From the NCBI GenBank assembly GCA_002507545.1, contig DAVR01000016.1:1-64000 (forward strand): a stretch of 64,000 nt of DNA, read 5' to 3'. Positions 16,264 through 23,240 of the stretch are shown here, piece by piece. The position numbers were made by a program, and so were the translations under genes. This DNA is from Archaeoglobus sp. UBA230 (GTDB lineage: Archaea > Halobacteriota > Archaeoglobi > Archaeoglobales > Archaeoglobaceae). The notes beneath the pieces are model-generated. The model was not told where the DNA came from, did no database searches, and saw only the letters and a list, made by a program, of their open reading frames with translations. Each line of letters opens with the position of its first letter. The stretch's first letter is position 1.

Positions 16264-16665
16264 ATGAGCGAACTCAAGAAAATTCAACTTCCGCAAGTCG
16301 TATATGAGTATTTAGAGGAACTCGTAAAAGAAGGGATTTTCTCAAGTGTCGAAGAAGCCATAAACACGGCAATAGCGCACATGATCTCCCACGCAAGCAG
16401 ATATGGATACGATTCTGTCAAGAAGAAGGCGAACAAATTGATAGAAGATTATACTCGCTCGGTTGAAGCAAACAAAGCCACACTCGAACGCTACAAAGAG
16501 GCTGGAGTTAAGCGCTACAAGTGGCTCTCAACGGATGATGAAGCTACATGCGACAAATGCAGGGAGCTACATGAGAAATCATTTAAAATCGGAGATAAGA
16601 ACGCTCCACTACCGCCACTCCACTTGATGTGTAGGTGCACAATTATCCCAGACATGGATAAATAG
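16264..16665 (+). CDS. RHH-like domain fused to a head-morphogenesis zinc module
   Basis: 133-residue protein of unusual composition. Residues 1-40 (IQLPQVVYEYLEELV, SSVEEAINTAIAHMI) look like a ribbon-helix-helix/antitoxin-type DNA-binding domain. Residues 80-133 (KRYKWLSTDDEATCDKC, then HLMCRCTIIPD) match the C-terminal zinc module of SPP1 gp7/Mu gpF head-morphogenesis proteins and closely parallel residues 178-230 of this virus's own head protein (27926-29419). It follows the Cys-rich gene by one base. The combination suggests a regulator or decoy that mimics a capsid component; function unknown. Confidence 0.6.
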   Translation: MSELKKIQLPQVVYEYLEELVKEGIFSSVEEAINTAIAHMISHASRYGYDSVKKKANKLIEDYTRSVEANKATLERYKEAGVKRYKWLSTDDEATCDKCRELHEKSFKIGDKNAPLPPLHLMCRCTIIPDMDK

Positions 16666-16666
16666 T

Positions 16667-16772
16667 CTACCACCTTAAAGAAGAGTGTATGTGGTGGAAC
16701 GCCCAAGAAAAAGATTGTAACATCAATGTGATTGCCAAGCGATTGCCAATGATCCAAGAAATTTTGAGGTAA
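16667..16772 (+). pseudogene. Truncated duplicate of the Cys-rich gene
   Basis: In frame it reads YHLKEECMWWNAQEKDCN and on to IQEILR, matching the C-terminal half of the 16074-16262 protein. The 99-base segments 16164-16262 and 16674-16772 are about four-fifths identical by eye, including the stop. No start codon of its own is apparent. Confidence 0.75.
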
Positions 16773-16779
16773 TAAAAAA

Positions 16780-18279
16780 TTAACGAAGCTCAAGGAACTT
16801 TATCAAATCTTCTTTCAATTCAGTCCGCTTTTGTTGGACATTGGATTCCTCCTCAAGCAATCGAACGAATTCCTCAACCAATCCATTCAGAACTTTCTCC
16901 CAAATTTTGAAGTAATCGTGTTTCAAGTGGATTGTCGTGACACCTGTTGTGCTCTTCTTCCCCATCTTGACCAAGTCAGGTTGCAAAGCGTTCAATACAT
17001 CGTAAATGAGTGTTTGAAGTAAAATTTCATCCATCTTGACAAAGCAAGCATCGGCTGTTCTGGCAGCAAACTCTCTAAACCGCTCCCTCAGCCTCTGCCT
17101 TGCAATCTCGATTAAGCTCTCTATTCTCCTGTCAGCCTCCTCAAAAAGCCTGTCAACATCCTCCTTTCTGATGATTTTCTCCGACTCGAAGAGCATTGCG
17201 AGCAAGTCGTGCGTTAAAATAGGGTTCTCTCTGTATTTCTTCACCAAGTACACGAGCGTTTGTGCTGGTAAGAAAGAGAGCTTAATTCCGCCAGTCATGT
17301 GTCTGAACTGCATTGTGAACCTCTCGATATCTACAGGGAAGTCTGGACCAACTACAACCATGTAGCGAACGTAATCTTTGTATACCCCCAACAACTTTTC
17401 CTTGACCAAATCTATACAATACGTTTTCAGCTTGATCAAGTAGTCTGGATTTCTCGTTATGTAATCGTAAACTCCGCTTGTTGCTGTTTTGCATTCGATG
17501 ACAGCGATGTATGGTGGGGTTGCATGCGTGCCAATGACAAGTAGATCCCATCCAGACTCTTTGGTCCTTACAATAGTGTCGAACTCAAGAAGCTGGAAAG
17601 CTTGCTCTGTAAGAATCTCGAAGACCTTCTCTGGAGGACTGTGATACTTTTCTCTTGCAACTTTTGAGTTCTGTCTCGAAATTTCAACATAATCCTCGAC
17701 AACCTGCCTCAAGCTGTTCTCGATGTCTCTCCCAACTGGTTTCAGCAAACCCTCTTCTTTCTTTCTCTCCTCAACCAAATTCAGCAAGGCTTCGAGAACT
17801 CTGCCTGTAATGTTGTTCAGCTTGCTCGAATCTACCAGTCCTTGATACACCAACTCTGCAAGAACAGCTGGATAGTGCTTGCAAAATGGATATCTCCCCT
17901 TCCTAACTTGGTAAACATAATCGGCACACTTCTCGTCGCAAGAGTAAGAGAAATCCTCTTTACCAAGATTGGATATCTTTACTCTGTAGCCAGCGACATC
18001 GGCAATCACCATGTCATCGCTGAAGTGCTCGATCTGAACTTTCTTCAGCAAGAAATGATCTCTGGCATCGTTGACTTTCGCCACCAACCTTTGTTCGATG
18101 AATGAGTTGGCGAGGTTTTCGAGTTCCTCTAAACTCAAGTTGCAATTCTTCGCTATGTGCTCTGCCAATTTAGCTTGACTCAAGCCCGAATAGCCTTTGA
18201 TACCATAATTCTTGCAAATCTCAACGAGCTCGTTCTTCGTGAGCTTTTTTAGAATTGCAACCTTTTTCTTGATCGACAC
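16780..18279 (-). CDS. SAP-like / SWIM-like / PD-(D/E)XK nuclease-type protein
   Basis: 499-residue protein lying between tail genes but not itself a tail protein. The N-terminus resembles a SAP/Rho-N DNA-binding motif (LTKNELVEICKNYGI, LSQAKLAEHIAKN). Then comes a SWIM-type zinc site (SCDEKC...PFCKH). The central domain carries a restriction-nuclease-like core (SGWDLLVIG about 250, AVIECKTATSG about 272), and the C-terminus is a coiled helical region. Its own TATA-like region (about 18298-18310) lacks the GTCTA element of its neighbours. A moron with antiviral or DNA-processing function is likely; cleavage is inferred, not shown. Confidence 0.6.
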   Translation of the reverse strand: MSIKKKVAILKKLTKNELVEICKNYGIKGYSGLSQAKLAEHIAKNCNLSLEELENLANSFIEQRLVAKVNDARDHFLLKKVQIEHFSDDMVIADVAGYRVKISNLGKEDFSYSCDEKCADYVYQVRKGRYPFCKHYPAVLAELVYQGLVDSSKLNNITGRVLEALLNLVEERKKEEGLLKPVGRDIENSLRQVVEDYVEISRQNSKVAREKYHSPPEKVFEILTEQAFQLLEFDTIVRTKESGWDLLVIGTHATPPYIAVIECKTATSGVYDYITRNPDYLIKLKTYCIDLVKEKLLGVYKDYVRYMVVVGPDFPVDIERFTMQFRHMTGGIKLSFLPAQTLVYLVKKYRENPILTHDLLAMLFESEKIIRKEDVDRLFEEADRRIESLIEIARQRLRERFREFAARTADACFVKMDEILLQTLIYDVLNALQPDLVKMGKKSTTGVTTIHLKHDYFKIWEKVLNGLVEEFVRLLEEESNVQQKRTELKEDLIKFLELR

Positions 18280-18309
18280 AAATCAAAATTTAAAATCAAA
18301 AATAAAAAG

Positions 18310-18492
18310 CTATCGAAAGACAATTAAATGCTCTTTTCGTTGCGGTTGTTCAACTTGCTTCTTAGCCTCTTGCCCCATAAGCTTGAGAGCTATGGACCAC
18401 CTTATGATCTTGTCAACACTCCAACTCTTAACCTCTTCAATGTCCACGCACAACTCTTTTGCGATCACATAAAGCCCGAGCTCTTCCCTCAC
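18310..18492 (-). CDS. Second tail-assembly chaperone ORF
   Basis: 60-residue frame (MREELGLYVIAKELCVDIEEV, WSIALKLMGQE). Its GTG overlaps the stop of the preceding gene (GTGA) in the -1 frame. It corresponds in place to the T part of G/GT tail chaperones, so it may be made as a separate protein or by frameshift extension of the upstream ORF. No strong slippery heptamer is visible. Located between tube and tape measure as expected. Confidence 0.6.
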   Translation of the reverse strand: MREELGLYVIAKELCVDIEEVKSWSVDKIIRWSIALKLMGQEAKKQVEQPQRKEHLIVFR

Positions 18493-18752
18493 TTCTCGCT
18501 CGATTTCCTCAACACTTCCAATTTTTTTAGGTCCTCTCCAATCAATTCGTTTATCTTGGCACCGAGCGTGAAGAAAGTTTCAGGATCCATTTCCTCAACA
18601 TCCTTCTTCGTCAGCTTTGGTTCTTTGACAGTAAGCAAAATCAGATCCCTGGTTATGTCGGCTGGATCCTTGTCTTCACCTACAGCCTTCAAAAGCTTGT
18701 AGCCACTTGGCTTTTCGAGTTCGTAAACCTTATCACCAATCTTCACTTCCAT
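18489..18752 (-). CDS. Tail-assembly chaperone (G-type)
   Basis: 87-residue protein (KIGDKVYELEKPSGYKLLKAV, LTKKDVEEMDPETFFTLGAKI) with the pattern of tail assembly chaperones that coat the tape-measure protein before tail polymerisation. Located after the tube gene, before the tape measure, with its own viral promoter 25 bases upstream. Overlaps the following small ORF. Confidence 0.65.
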   Translation of the reverse strand: MEVKIGDKVYELEKPSGYKLLKAVGEDKDPADITRDLILLTVKEPKLTKKDVEEMDPETFFTLGAKINELIGEDLKKLEVLRKSSEK

Positions 18753-18770
18753 GCAAGCTTCTTAAGAAAA

Positions 18771-18782
18771 AGACTTTAAAAA
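18771..18782 (-). promoter_or_regulatory. Viral structural promoter (chaperone unit)
   Basis: Minus strand TTTTTAAAGTCTT, 25 bases before the ATG at 18752; the last consensus base differs. Confidence 0.6.
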
Positions 18783-18798
18783 TGAGATAAATGGATTT

Positions 18799-19200
18799 TT
18801 ACTCTTTCTTGTAATTCGTTCCTATGAACTCCCAAGTCAGCTTGGGCTCCTCTGGATCTGGCTTAACCTCTGGCAAGAAGAAGTGGCACTGATCAATCGT
18901 TATCTTGCTCCATCTCGTTTGCTCCACGTTCTCCGAAACTATTACGACTTGTACTGGCCTCTTGCTCTCCGCAATCTCCATAAGATGTGTGTTCGCCTCG
19001 GCAGACATAAGCAATGTTATAGAGCCCTCAGCATCGGTGTTCTTCTTAATTGCCCATCCCTTTGTCCTGTCAGCCCAATCCTTGATTGGCTTGACATTGT
19101 CCTTGTCTTTGGGGGTTATTCCGAGCTCTTTAAGCCCATCGAGCTCAACTCCATCCACGAAAACCTTGATGTCCTCAATACTGTATTGCTCGGTCGCCAT
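18799..19200 (-). CDS. Tail tube protein
   Basis: 133-residue protein of the contractile-phage tube family: N-terminal DIKVFVDGVELDGLKEL, a middle GSITLLMSAEANTHLMEI and C-terminal LTWEFIGTNYKKE. Forms the inner tube that the sheath drives through the envelope. Follows the sheath gene by ten bases, the universal sheath-tube order. Confidence 0.82.
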   Translation of the reverse strand: MATEQYSIEDIKVFVDGVELDGLKELGITPKDKDNVKPIKDWADRTKGWAIKKNTDAEGSITLLMSAEANTHLMEIAESKRPVQVVIVSENVEQTRWSKITIDQCHFFLPEVKPDPEEPKLTWEFIGTNYKKE

Positions 19201-19210
19201 CTACATCACC

Positions 19211-20278
19211 TCACAGAGTTATAACGAGATCGAGCTCGATCTTCTCGACATAGTTCATCAAGTAGGCTGTAACCGAGACATTTTTTAGAACGCCATTAGC
19301 CTTGTCAGCATCGGAGATGTCCTCGTAGGCTGGAACTGTCACTTCGAAACCTCTGTGCAAGTTTCCATCGGCATCGGTCCAATCGGGCTTTAGAACTCCA
19401 AGGGATTGCTGCACTCTCAAAACTTTCTCTATGGTTGACTTGACCACTTGCAATCCAGATGGTGTGAATGGTATGGCTTTACCCATGTTGTTAAGCTTGA
19501 GCTTCAAGTTCACGAGCTCTGTTTTGATTACTTCGGCAAGGTAGATCTTACTTCTGGAAATGTAAACTCTCCCTCCATCCAATGTTCGAGCGTTAGAAAG
19601 TACAGCCTTAGCGACTTCTGTTATTGTCGCTATGTTGTTCGTCTCGAGCTGATCCACTTCGCTGTCCTTGTAGCTCGCTGGATTCACTCCTTGCACGACA
19701 ACCCATTCTGGGGTTTGCCAAGGTTTAAGCGTTGCAACTACGCCTCCAACAGCTCCAGCGACCTCTCCCTCTGTCAGTGCATCGTAGGCTATGGCGTAGA
19801 CAAACTCGTTAGCTGTTAGAGCTGCGAAAGTTGTTTGAGCATCAGCAACCGAACCTATGAAGGGGAGGATCAGGAGCTTATTGTACACTCCCGCGTGATC
19901 AACGAGTTTTTGAGTGTTTGTATCTCCAGCACCAATTGTCGGAATTATTATGTCGTACTCGGCCCTCTCAGCGAGATCGGCAAGAACAGTATCGTAATCT
20001 GCAACAGCATTTCCAGCGCCATCGTCCTTCATCACATTGACTACCTTTATCTCCGAAATTCCTTGCATGAAAGCCTTGGCTGTTGCTTTGGCTATCGGTG
20101 AGTCGGCTCCGAAGTCATTTTCGACATCACTTTGGCTATAGTAATTTTTCACTTGATTGAACAAATCAAGTTTGTTTGGATCTTCGCCGATGACAATGGG
20201 CTTTCCATAGGCTGGCCCTGGAATAGCTGCTGTGGCATCCCTTATGTTTATTTTGATCGCTGAACTAAGACTCGGCAA
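19211..20278 (-). CDS. Tail sheath protein
   Basis: 355-residue contractile sheath protein. Features: N-terminal IPGPAYGKPIVIGEDP, an ADYDTVLADLAERAEYDIIIP core, VGGVVATLKPW, the conserved C-terminal domain with GRVYISRSKIYLAEVIKTEL and a final beta strand VSVTAYLMNYVEKIELDLVI. Makes the virus a myovirus-type particle. The start is TTG at 20278 with GAGGTGATC five bases before it. The viral promoter lies about 50 bases upstream, leaving a short leader. Confidence 0.9.
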   Translation of the reverse strand: MPSLSSAIKINIRDATAAIPGPAYGKPIVIGEDPNKLDLFNQVKNYYSQSDVENDFGADSPIAKATAKAFMQGISEIKVVNVMKDDGAGNAVADYDTVLADLAERAEYDIIIPTIGAGDTNTQKLVDHAGVYNKLLILPFIGSVADAQTTFAALTANEFVYAIAYDALTEGEVAGAVGGVVATLKPWQTPEWVVVQGVNPASYKDSEVDQLETNNIATITEVAKAVLSNARTLDGGRVYISRSKIYLAEVIKTELVNLKLKLNNMGKAIPFTPSGLQVVKSTIEKVLRVQQSLGVLKPDWTDADGNLHRGFEVTVPAYEDISDADKANGVLKNVSVTAYLMNYVEKIELDLVITL

Positions 20279-20320
20279 TTTCGATCACCTCTTTTCCATT
20301 CATGGTTTCATGGCTGAAAA

Positions 20321-20334
20321 TAGACTTTAAAAAA
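20321..20334 (-). promoter_or_regulatory. Viral structural promoter (sheath/tube unit)
   Basis: Minus strand TTTTTTAAAGTCTA, seven bases beyond the tRNA-Gln 3' end. TATA centre 20328. The predicted start at about 20303 leaves a 25-base leader before the sheath TTG. Confidence 0.7.
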
Positions 20335-20339
20335 TGGAA

Positions 20340-20551
20340 TAGCCCCGCCCCGATTCGAACGGGGGTCGCCAGGTTTCTTCGCCCCCCAAGTTGTAATAAG
20401 GGTATTCTGCTCGCCTTAGTTTGTCATTGCGGGTGTCACTAAACTTTCGTCAACCAAGTTACTCCTACTCGCATACCCAAACTCGCTGCTTGCACTGGTA
20501 CATTGTGGGGGGCTCCAAAGCCTGGCATGATTGCCACTACACCACGGGGCT
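20340..20551 (-). tRNA. tRNA-Gln (TTG) with a 140-base intron, inside the provirus
   Basis: Exon 1 is 20551-20515 (37 bases), exon 2 20374-20340 (35 bases). Acceptor AGCCCCG pairs with CGGGGCT, discriminator A, no encoded CCA; T-arm CCCCG-TTCGAAT-CGGGG. The anticodon stem CCAGG/CCTGG closes only after removal of 20514-20375. The exon-intron junctions form an exact bulge-helix-bulge: CTTT with GAAG as the four-pair core, three-base bulges GGA and AAA, outer helix GCCCCCC with GGGGGGC. Splicing leaves loop CTTTGGA, anticodon TTG, with the intron after position 37. It is flanked by tail genes on both sides. Confidence 0.92.
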
Positions 20552-20872
20552 TCGAGATGCTACCCTCTTAAGGGCCTCCTCCACTTCACCTTCTTCAAAT
20601 CCGAAAACATAGCAAATTGGATCGTAATTCAAGTATGGATAAGTTGATATCGAGACTTTAACGCCTCTCGTATTGTGATCGATCCAAAACGTATTAATCA
20701 TATTAGTTCCGAGTTCCCTTGCGAGTTCTTGACTGAATGTTTGTTCGTCGAATCCTAAGTTTTTCAAATAACATCTTTTCGCCTCAACAACGCAACAATC
20801 CACGCAACTATAGCGTTCCCTTCGCACCCAAATCTTTTCGAGCCCCAACAATCTCTTCAGCAACTTCAGCAT
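20537..20872 (-). CDS. Hypothetical protein ending inside tRNA-Gln
   Basis: 111 residues (ATG 20872 follows GGAGGGAG; a longer frame starts at 20902). Basic N-terminus (MLKLLKRLLGLEKIWVRRERY), a Cys pair (SCVDCC) and a FGFEEGEVEEALKRV helix near the end. The stop TAG lies in the D-arm of tRNA-Gln, so gene and tRNA overlap by 15 bases. No family recognised. Co-transcribed with the 74-residue gene. Confidence 0.6.
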   Translation of the reverse strand: MLKLLKRLLGLEKIWVRRERYSCVDCCVVEAKRCYLKNLGFDEQTFSQELARELGTNMINTFWIDHNTRGVKVSISTYPYLNYDPICYVFGFEEGEVEEALKRVASRSPVV

Positions 20873-20912
20873 CCACTCCCTCCATTGAGCTCCAACATGC
20901 AAACCAAGTACA

Positions 20913-21137
20913 TCAGTACGTTCCTACGACTAACCTCATGTCTCCCTTCAACTCCTTCACTTCGATGAGCTCTCTGCCAAATATCTTCTTGACTTTCTCA
21001 ACATCCTTGGATCTGCACCAAACATAGATGCGCTTCTTCGATGGAACGACTAAGAAGTGCGTTGCTACATTGAGCAGAGTGGACGATGTCCTGGCAACAT
21101 CCACCCTGTCTTCGAACTCTCCGAGGAAACCAAACAT
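20913..21137 (-). CDS. Small hypothetical tail-region protein
   Basis: 74 residues with an alternating beta/basic pattern (ATHFLVVPSKKRIYVWCRSKDVEKVKKIFGREL). First gene after a viral promoter, upstream of the tRNA-overlapping gene. No family recognised. Confidence 0.6.
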   Translation of the reverse strand: MFGFLGEFEDRVDVARTSSTLLNVATHFLVVPSKKRIYVWCRSKDVEKVKKIFGRELIEVKELKGDMRLVVGTY

Positions 21138-21156
21138 TGGGGGTTCTTAAGAAAAA

Positions 21157-21169
21157 TGACTTTAAAAAA
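21157..21169 (-). promoter_or_regulatory. Viral structural promoter (74-aa gene / tRNA-Gln unit)
   Basis: Minus strand TTTTTTAAAGTCA, 26 bases before the start at 21137. It may also feed tRNA-Gln, for which no separate TATA was seen. Confidence 0.6.
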
Positions 21170-21174
21170 GGGGT

Positions 21175-21672
21175 TTATTGGGTGTCTATTGAGAATTCCA
21201 CTTCCTTTATCATCCCCACGAGTTCCTCCCACGTAACACTGTACTTGCAAACAATCTCGATTGCTCTCCTATAAATGTACCCACTCTCAACAAAGTCCAA
21301 ATTTCTCGGTGGCAAAACTCGCGATATTGTCACATCCGTGAGTTTGAGTTTGAGGGCCCACAAATAATAGATCTCTTGAAGTTTTGCTATCCTCTTCACA
21401 CTTCTATCGTATATGCTCAAGTCGATAGATTGTCTCAGCACGACACCCTTCGTGTACTTCACGCTCTCGTTTGAAAGTTCCACCTTGAAAACATGGTTTA
21501 ATGGAGTGTTCAGATCCACCACTGGATCCAAAAAGTTTACCAGGACCATGGGGTAAGATGGCTTGATTTTTTGCTTAGCCCTGTAAATTTTAACATCAAC
21601 TATGTTTCCATCAATCTCAACTTGCTTTGGGATTGAATTGTAGAGCTCCTGCCAGATTTTCGTTTCGAGCAT
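21175..21672 (-). CDS. Tail terminator/completion-type protein
   Basis: 165-residue protein (VKIYRAKQKIKPSYPMVLVNFL, VVLRQSIDLSIYDRS, IYRRAIEIVCKYSVTWEEL). The size, beta pattern and place between the gpG-like completion protein and the sheath fit the tail terminator, which caps the tail and joins it to the head. Family assignment by position mainly. Confidence 0.55.
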   Translation of the reverse strand: MLETKIWQELYNSIPKQVEIDGNIVDVKIYRAKQKIKPSYPMVLVNFLDPVVDLNTPLNHVFKVELSNESVKYTKGVVLRQSIDLSIYDRSVKRIAKLQEIYYLWALKLKLTDVTISRVLPPRNLDFVESGYIYRRAIEIVCKYSVTWEELVGMIKEVEFSIDTQ

Positions 21673-21675
21673 GGT

Positions 21676-22113
21676 TTAAAGCCTCCTTATGACTTTTTCA
21701 ACTTCTCTGCCAACGATCTTCTCAACTTCTTGGATGTTCTCATCAAACGTAGGTCTTATGAATGGACGGGCTGGGATGACAACCTTATGCCCTCTTCCAG
21801 CTCTCGTAGTTCCGAATTCGTGAACAGCTGCGATTATAGCTTCTTCACCAAAGACTCCGACCTTTACAGCATTTCCCTCAACCTTATGGGTGATTGAGTC
21901 TCTAAGATGTCCAGTGTCGAGCAATGGTTTAGATGAGCCTTTGCGTTTAATCGTTTCTGGGCTGAGTGGTGGCCATTCAGCTCTACCATGAGATATTGTC
22001 TTTTTTATCTGATCTTCAAGGAATGCCCCGACTAAACTCAGTATTCTCTCCTTCTCATCTTCCAAGGCTTTTAGCAAGTCTGGTGTCTTGTCAATGTCCC
22101 TAATTCGAATCAT
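21676..22113 (-). CDS. Tail completion / virion morphogenesis protein (Mu gpG type)
   Basis: 145-residue protein with the characteristic pattern SHGRAEWPPLSPETIKRK, then PLLDTGHLRDSI and the central VHEFGTTRAGRGHKVVIPARPF segment of phage virion morphogenesis/HK97-gp10-like proteins. It acts at head-tail joining. Overlaps the upstream gene by four bases. Confidence 0.85.
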   Translation of the reverse strand: MIRIRDIDKTPDLLKALEDEKERILSLVGAFLEDQIKKTISHGRAEWPPLSPETIKRKGSSKPLLDTGHLRDSITHKVEGNAVKVGVFGEEAIIAAVHEFGTTRAGRGHKVVIPARPFIRPTFDENIQEVEKIVGREVEKVIRRL

Positions 22114-22421
22114 ACTGCCTCCTCGAGAATTGCTTTTCTGTACGATTGGTAATTCTCGTAAGCTCTTATAATGTAGCGCTTGCCATCTATCTCCATCTGC
22201 CAGCCAATTTCAAGCTCGACATCGACATAAGCCTTCATCGATGCCTTAGTTATTCCAGCCTCTTGCCAGAATCTCAACTCTTCGGATTTAAGTGGCAAAA
22301 TTACAGCCCTAATAGTTTCCACTTGCTCTGATTCCTCCAAATATCCATCAATATCTTGCTCGAATACTTTGATCAGCGTTACATCGATTCCCTTCTTTTC
22401 CAGGATTTTCGCGAAACTCAA
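22110..22421 (-). CDS. Head-tail joining-type protein
   Basis: 103 residues from TTG 22421 (GGAGG eight bases upstream; the TTG overlaps the previous TGA). A GTG at 22427 is possible. Beta-rich: ESEQVETIRAVILPLKSEELRFWQEAG and GKRYIIRAYENYQSYRKAI, like head-tail connector proteins that bind gpG. Position in the joining block supports it. Confidence 0.6.
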   Translation of the reverse strand: MSFAKILEKKGIDVTLIKVFEQDIDGYLEESEQVETIRAVILPLKSEELRFWQEAGITKASMKAYVDVELEIGWQMEIDGKRYIIRAYENYQSYRKAILEEAV

Positions 22422-22543
22422 CCCCACCCCTCCTTGAGCTGATTGAAGTCATAGCTCCTTGGCAGCTTCCTTATTTTCAGCTCATCACCAACTTCTATTA
22501 CTTCGATGTATCCTTCACGTGGAACCAAAATTATCAATTTCAT
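22418..22543 (-). CDS. Mini-protein of the head-tail joining block
   Basis: 41 residues (MKLIILVPREGYIEVIEVGDELKIRKL) beginning at ATG 22543, overlapping the upstream membrane-protein gene and the downstream TTG start. Its tight fit in the operon makes it likely real. Family unknown. Confidence 0.5.
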   Translation of the reverse strand: MKLIILVPREGYIEVIEVGDELKIRKLPRSYDFNQLKEGWG

Positions 22544-22830
22544 CTCCACTTACCCATGATGTACCAAAGTCCAGCAACGAAAGCCATGAACACAACAACA
22601 CCAATGCAGCCAAGGAGGTCGAAGAGCACCATCATAAGCATTGCTCCGAATGAATACTCGAAGAAATCTCCAAGAAAGTTCGCTTCTCGTTCTTTGCCTT
22701 TGAGATAAACGTGCTCTATGAACTCGTAGGCGACAAAAATTACGAACATCGCTGGAACGAATTTTGTCACGCCACCAGCGAGTATGTGTGCTACCGATCC
22801 TTTGCGGTCATCGAACACATTAACCATCAT
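22540..22830 (-). CDS. Viral membrane protein with two to three helices
   Basis: 96 residues from ATG 22830 (ATGA overlap with the upstream stop, GGAGG before it). Hydrophobic segments: VTKFVPAMFVIFVAYEFI and AMLMMVLFDLLGCIGVVVFMAFVAGLWYI, separated by a charged loop. Paired with another small membrane protein. A holin or envelope-interaction role is possible. Confidence 0.6.
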   Translation of the reverse strand: MMVNVFDDRKGSVAHILAGGVTKFVPAMFVIFVAYEFIEHVYLKGKEREANFLGDFFEYSFGAMLMMVLFDLLGCIGVVVFMAFVAGLWYIMGKWR

Positions 22831-23054
22831 TTCTCCTCCCTCCCCTTGAACAGCCAACCCCCAACAGCCACGCTAAGCAATGTTAGCAAAGTCTGCAAGA
22901 GGAGCTTGAAAGTGTCCGTGTCTATCGAGACCTCTATTTTTGCAACTTTAAGCAAATACGCATAGCTCACAAGGAATGTCAGCAAGATAATCAGTGTCAC
23001 GATTGCTTTTAGCTCCGCTTTTTGCAACAACGATTCTGGTTGTAGTGGCTTCAT
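22827..23054 (-). CDS. Small viral membrane protein
   Basis: 75 residues with two hydrophobic helices (VTLIILLTFLVSYAYLL; LLQTLLTLLSVAVGGWLF), a short extracytoplasmic loop and a basic end (KGREEK). Holin-like in size and topology. First gene after the promoter at 23072, overlapping the next membrane gene. Confidence 0.6.
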   Translation of the reverse strand: MKPLQPESLLQKAELKAIVTLIILLTFLVSYAYLLKVAKIEVSIDTDTFKLLLQTLLTLLSVAVGGWLFKGREEK

Positions 23055-23071
23055 GAGGGGTCATGCAATAA

Positions 23072-23084
23072 TAGACTTTAAAAG
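23072..23084 (-). promoter_or_regulatory. Viral structural promoter (membrane/joining unit)
   Basis: Minus strand CTTTTAAAGTCTA, 26 bases before the ATG at 23054. A second related box (TTTATAAAGTCTC at about 23104-23116) lies 30 bases further upstream. Confidence 0.65.
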
Positions 23085-23240
23085 CCCGAAGACAACAACG
23101 AGGAGACTTTATAAATGACAAAAAAGTTACTCTCTTCGCTCCATTTTCAAAAATATCAAGTGTCTAATTTTTATGAAATTAAGCTAAGAAATATATCGCG
23201 CTGAAAATGGCCCATGCGTATGGGCTGTTTTAAAAAAGAC
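23085..23240. promoter_or_regulatory. AT-rich intergenic regulatory/terminator region
   Basis: No ORF. It holds a second TTTATAAAGTC box (minus strand), a 9-bp inverted repeat CCATTTTCA (23141-23149) / TGAAAATGG (23202-23210), a GCCCAT/ATGGGC hairpin at about 23208-23223, and a minus-strand run of six T (about 23232-23237) just after the stop at 23241, the probable terminator of the upstream unit. Confidence 0.5.

Noticed and set aside
20375-20514. tRNA intron as a box C/D guide RNA or homing endonuclease, as in some archaeal introns
   Set aside because: No RUGAUGA/CUGA pair in guide arrangement and no ORF of sufficient length.
20340-20551. tRNA-Gln as a provirus attachment site
   Set aside because: Tail genes of one continuous virus lie on both sides, and no partial tRNA copy is seen at either provirus end.
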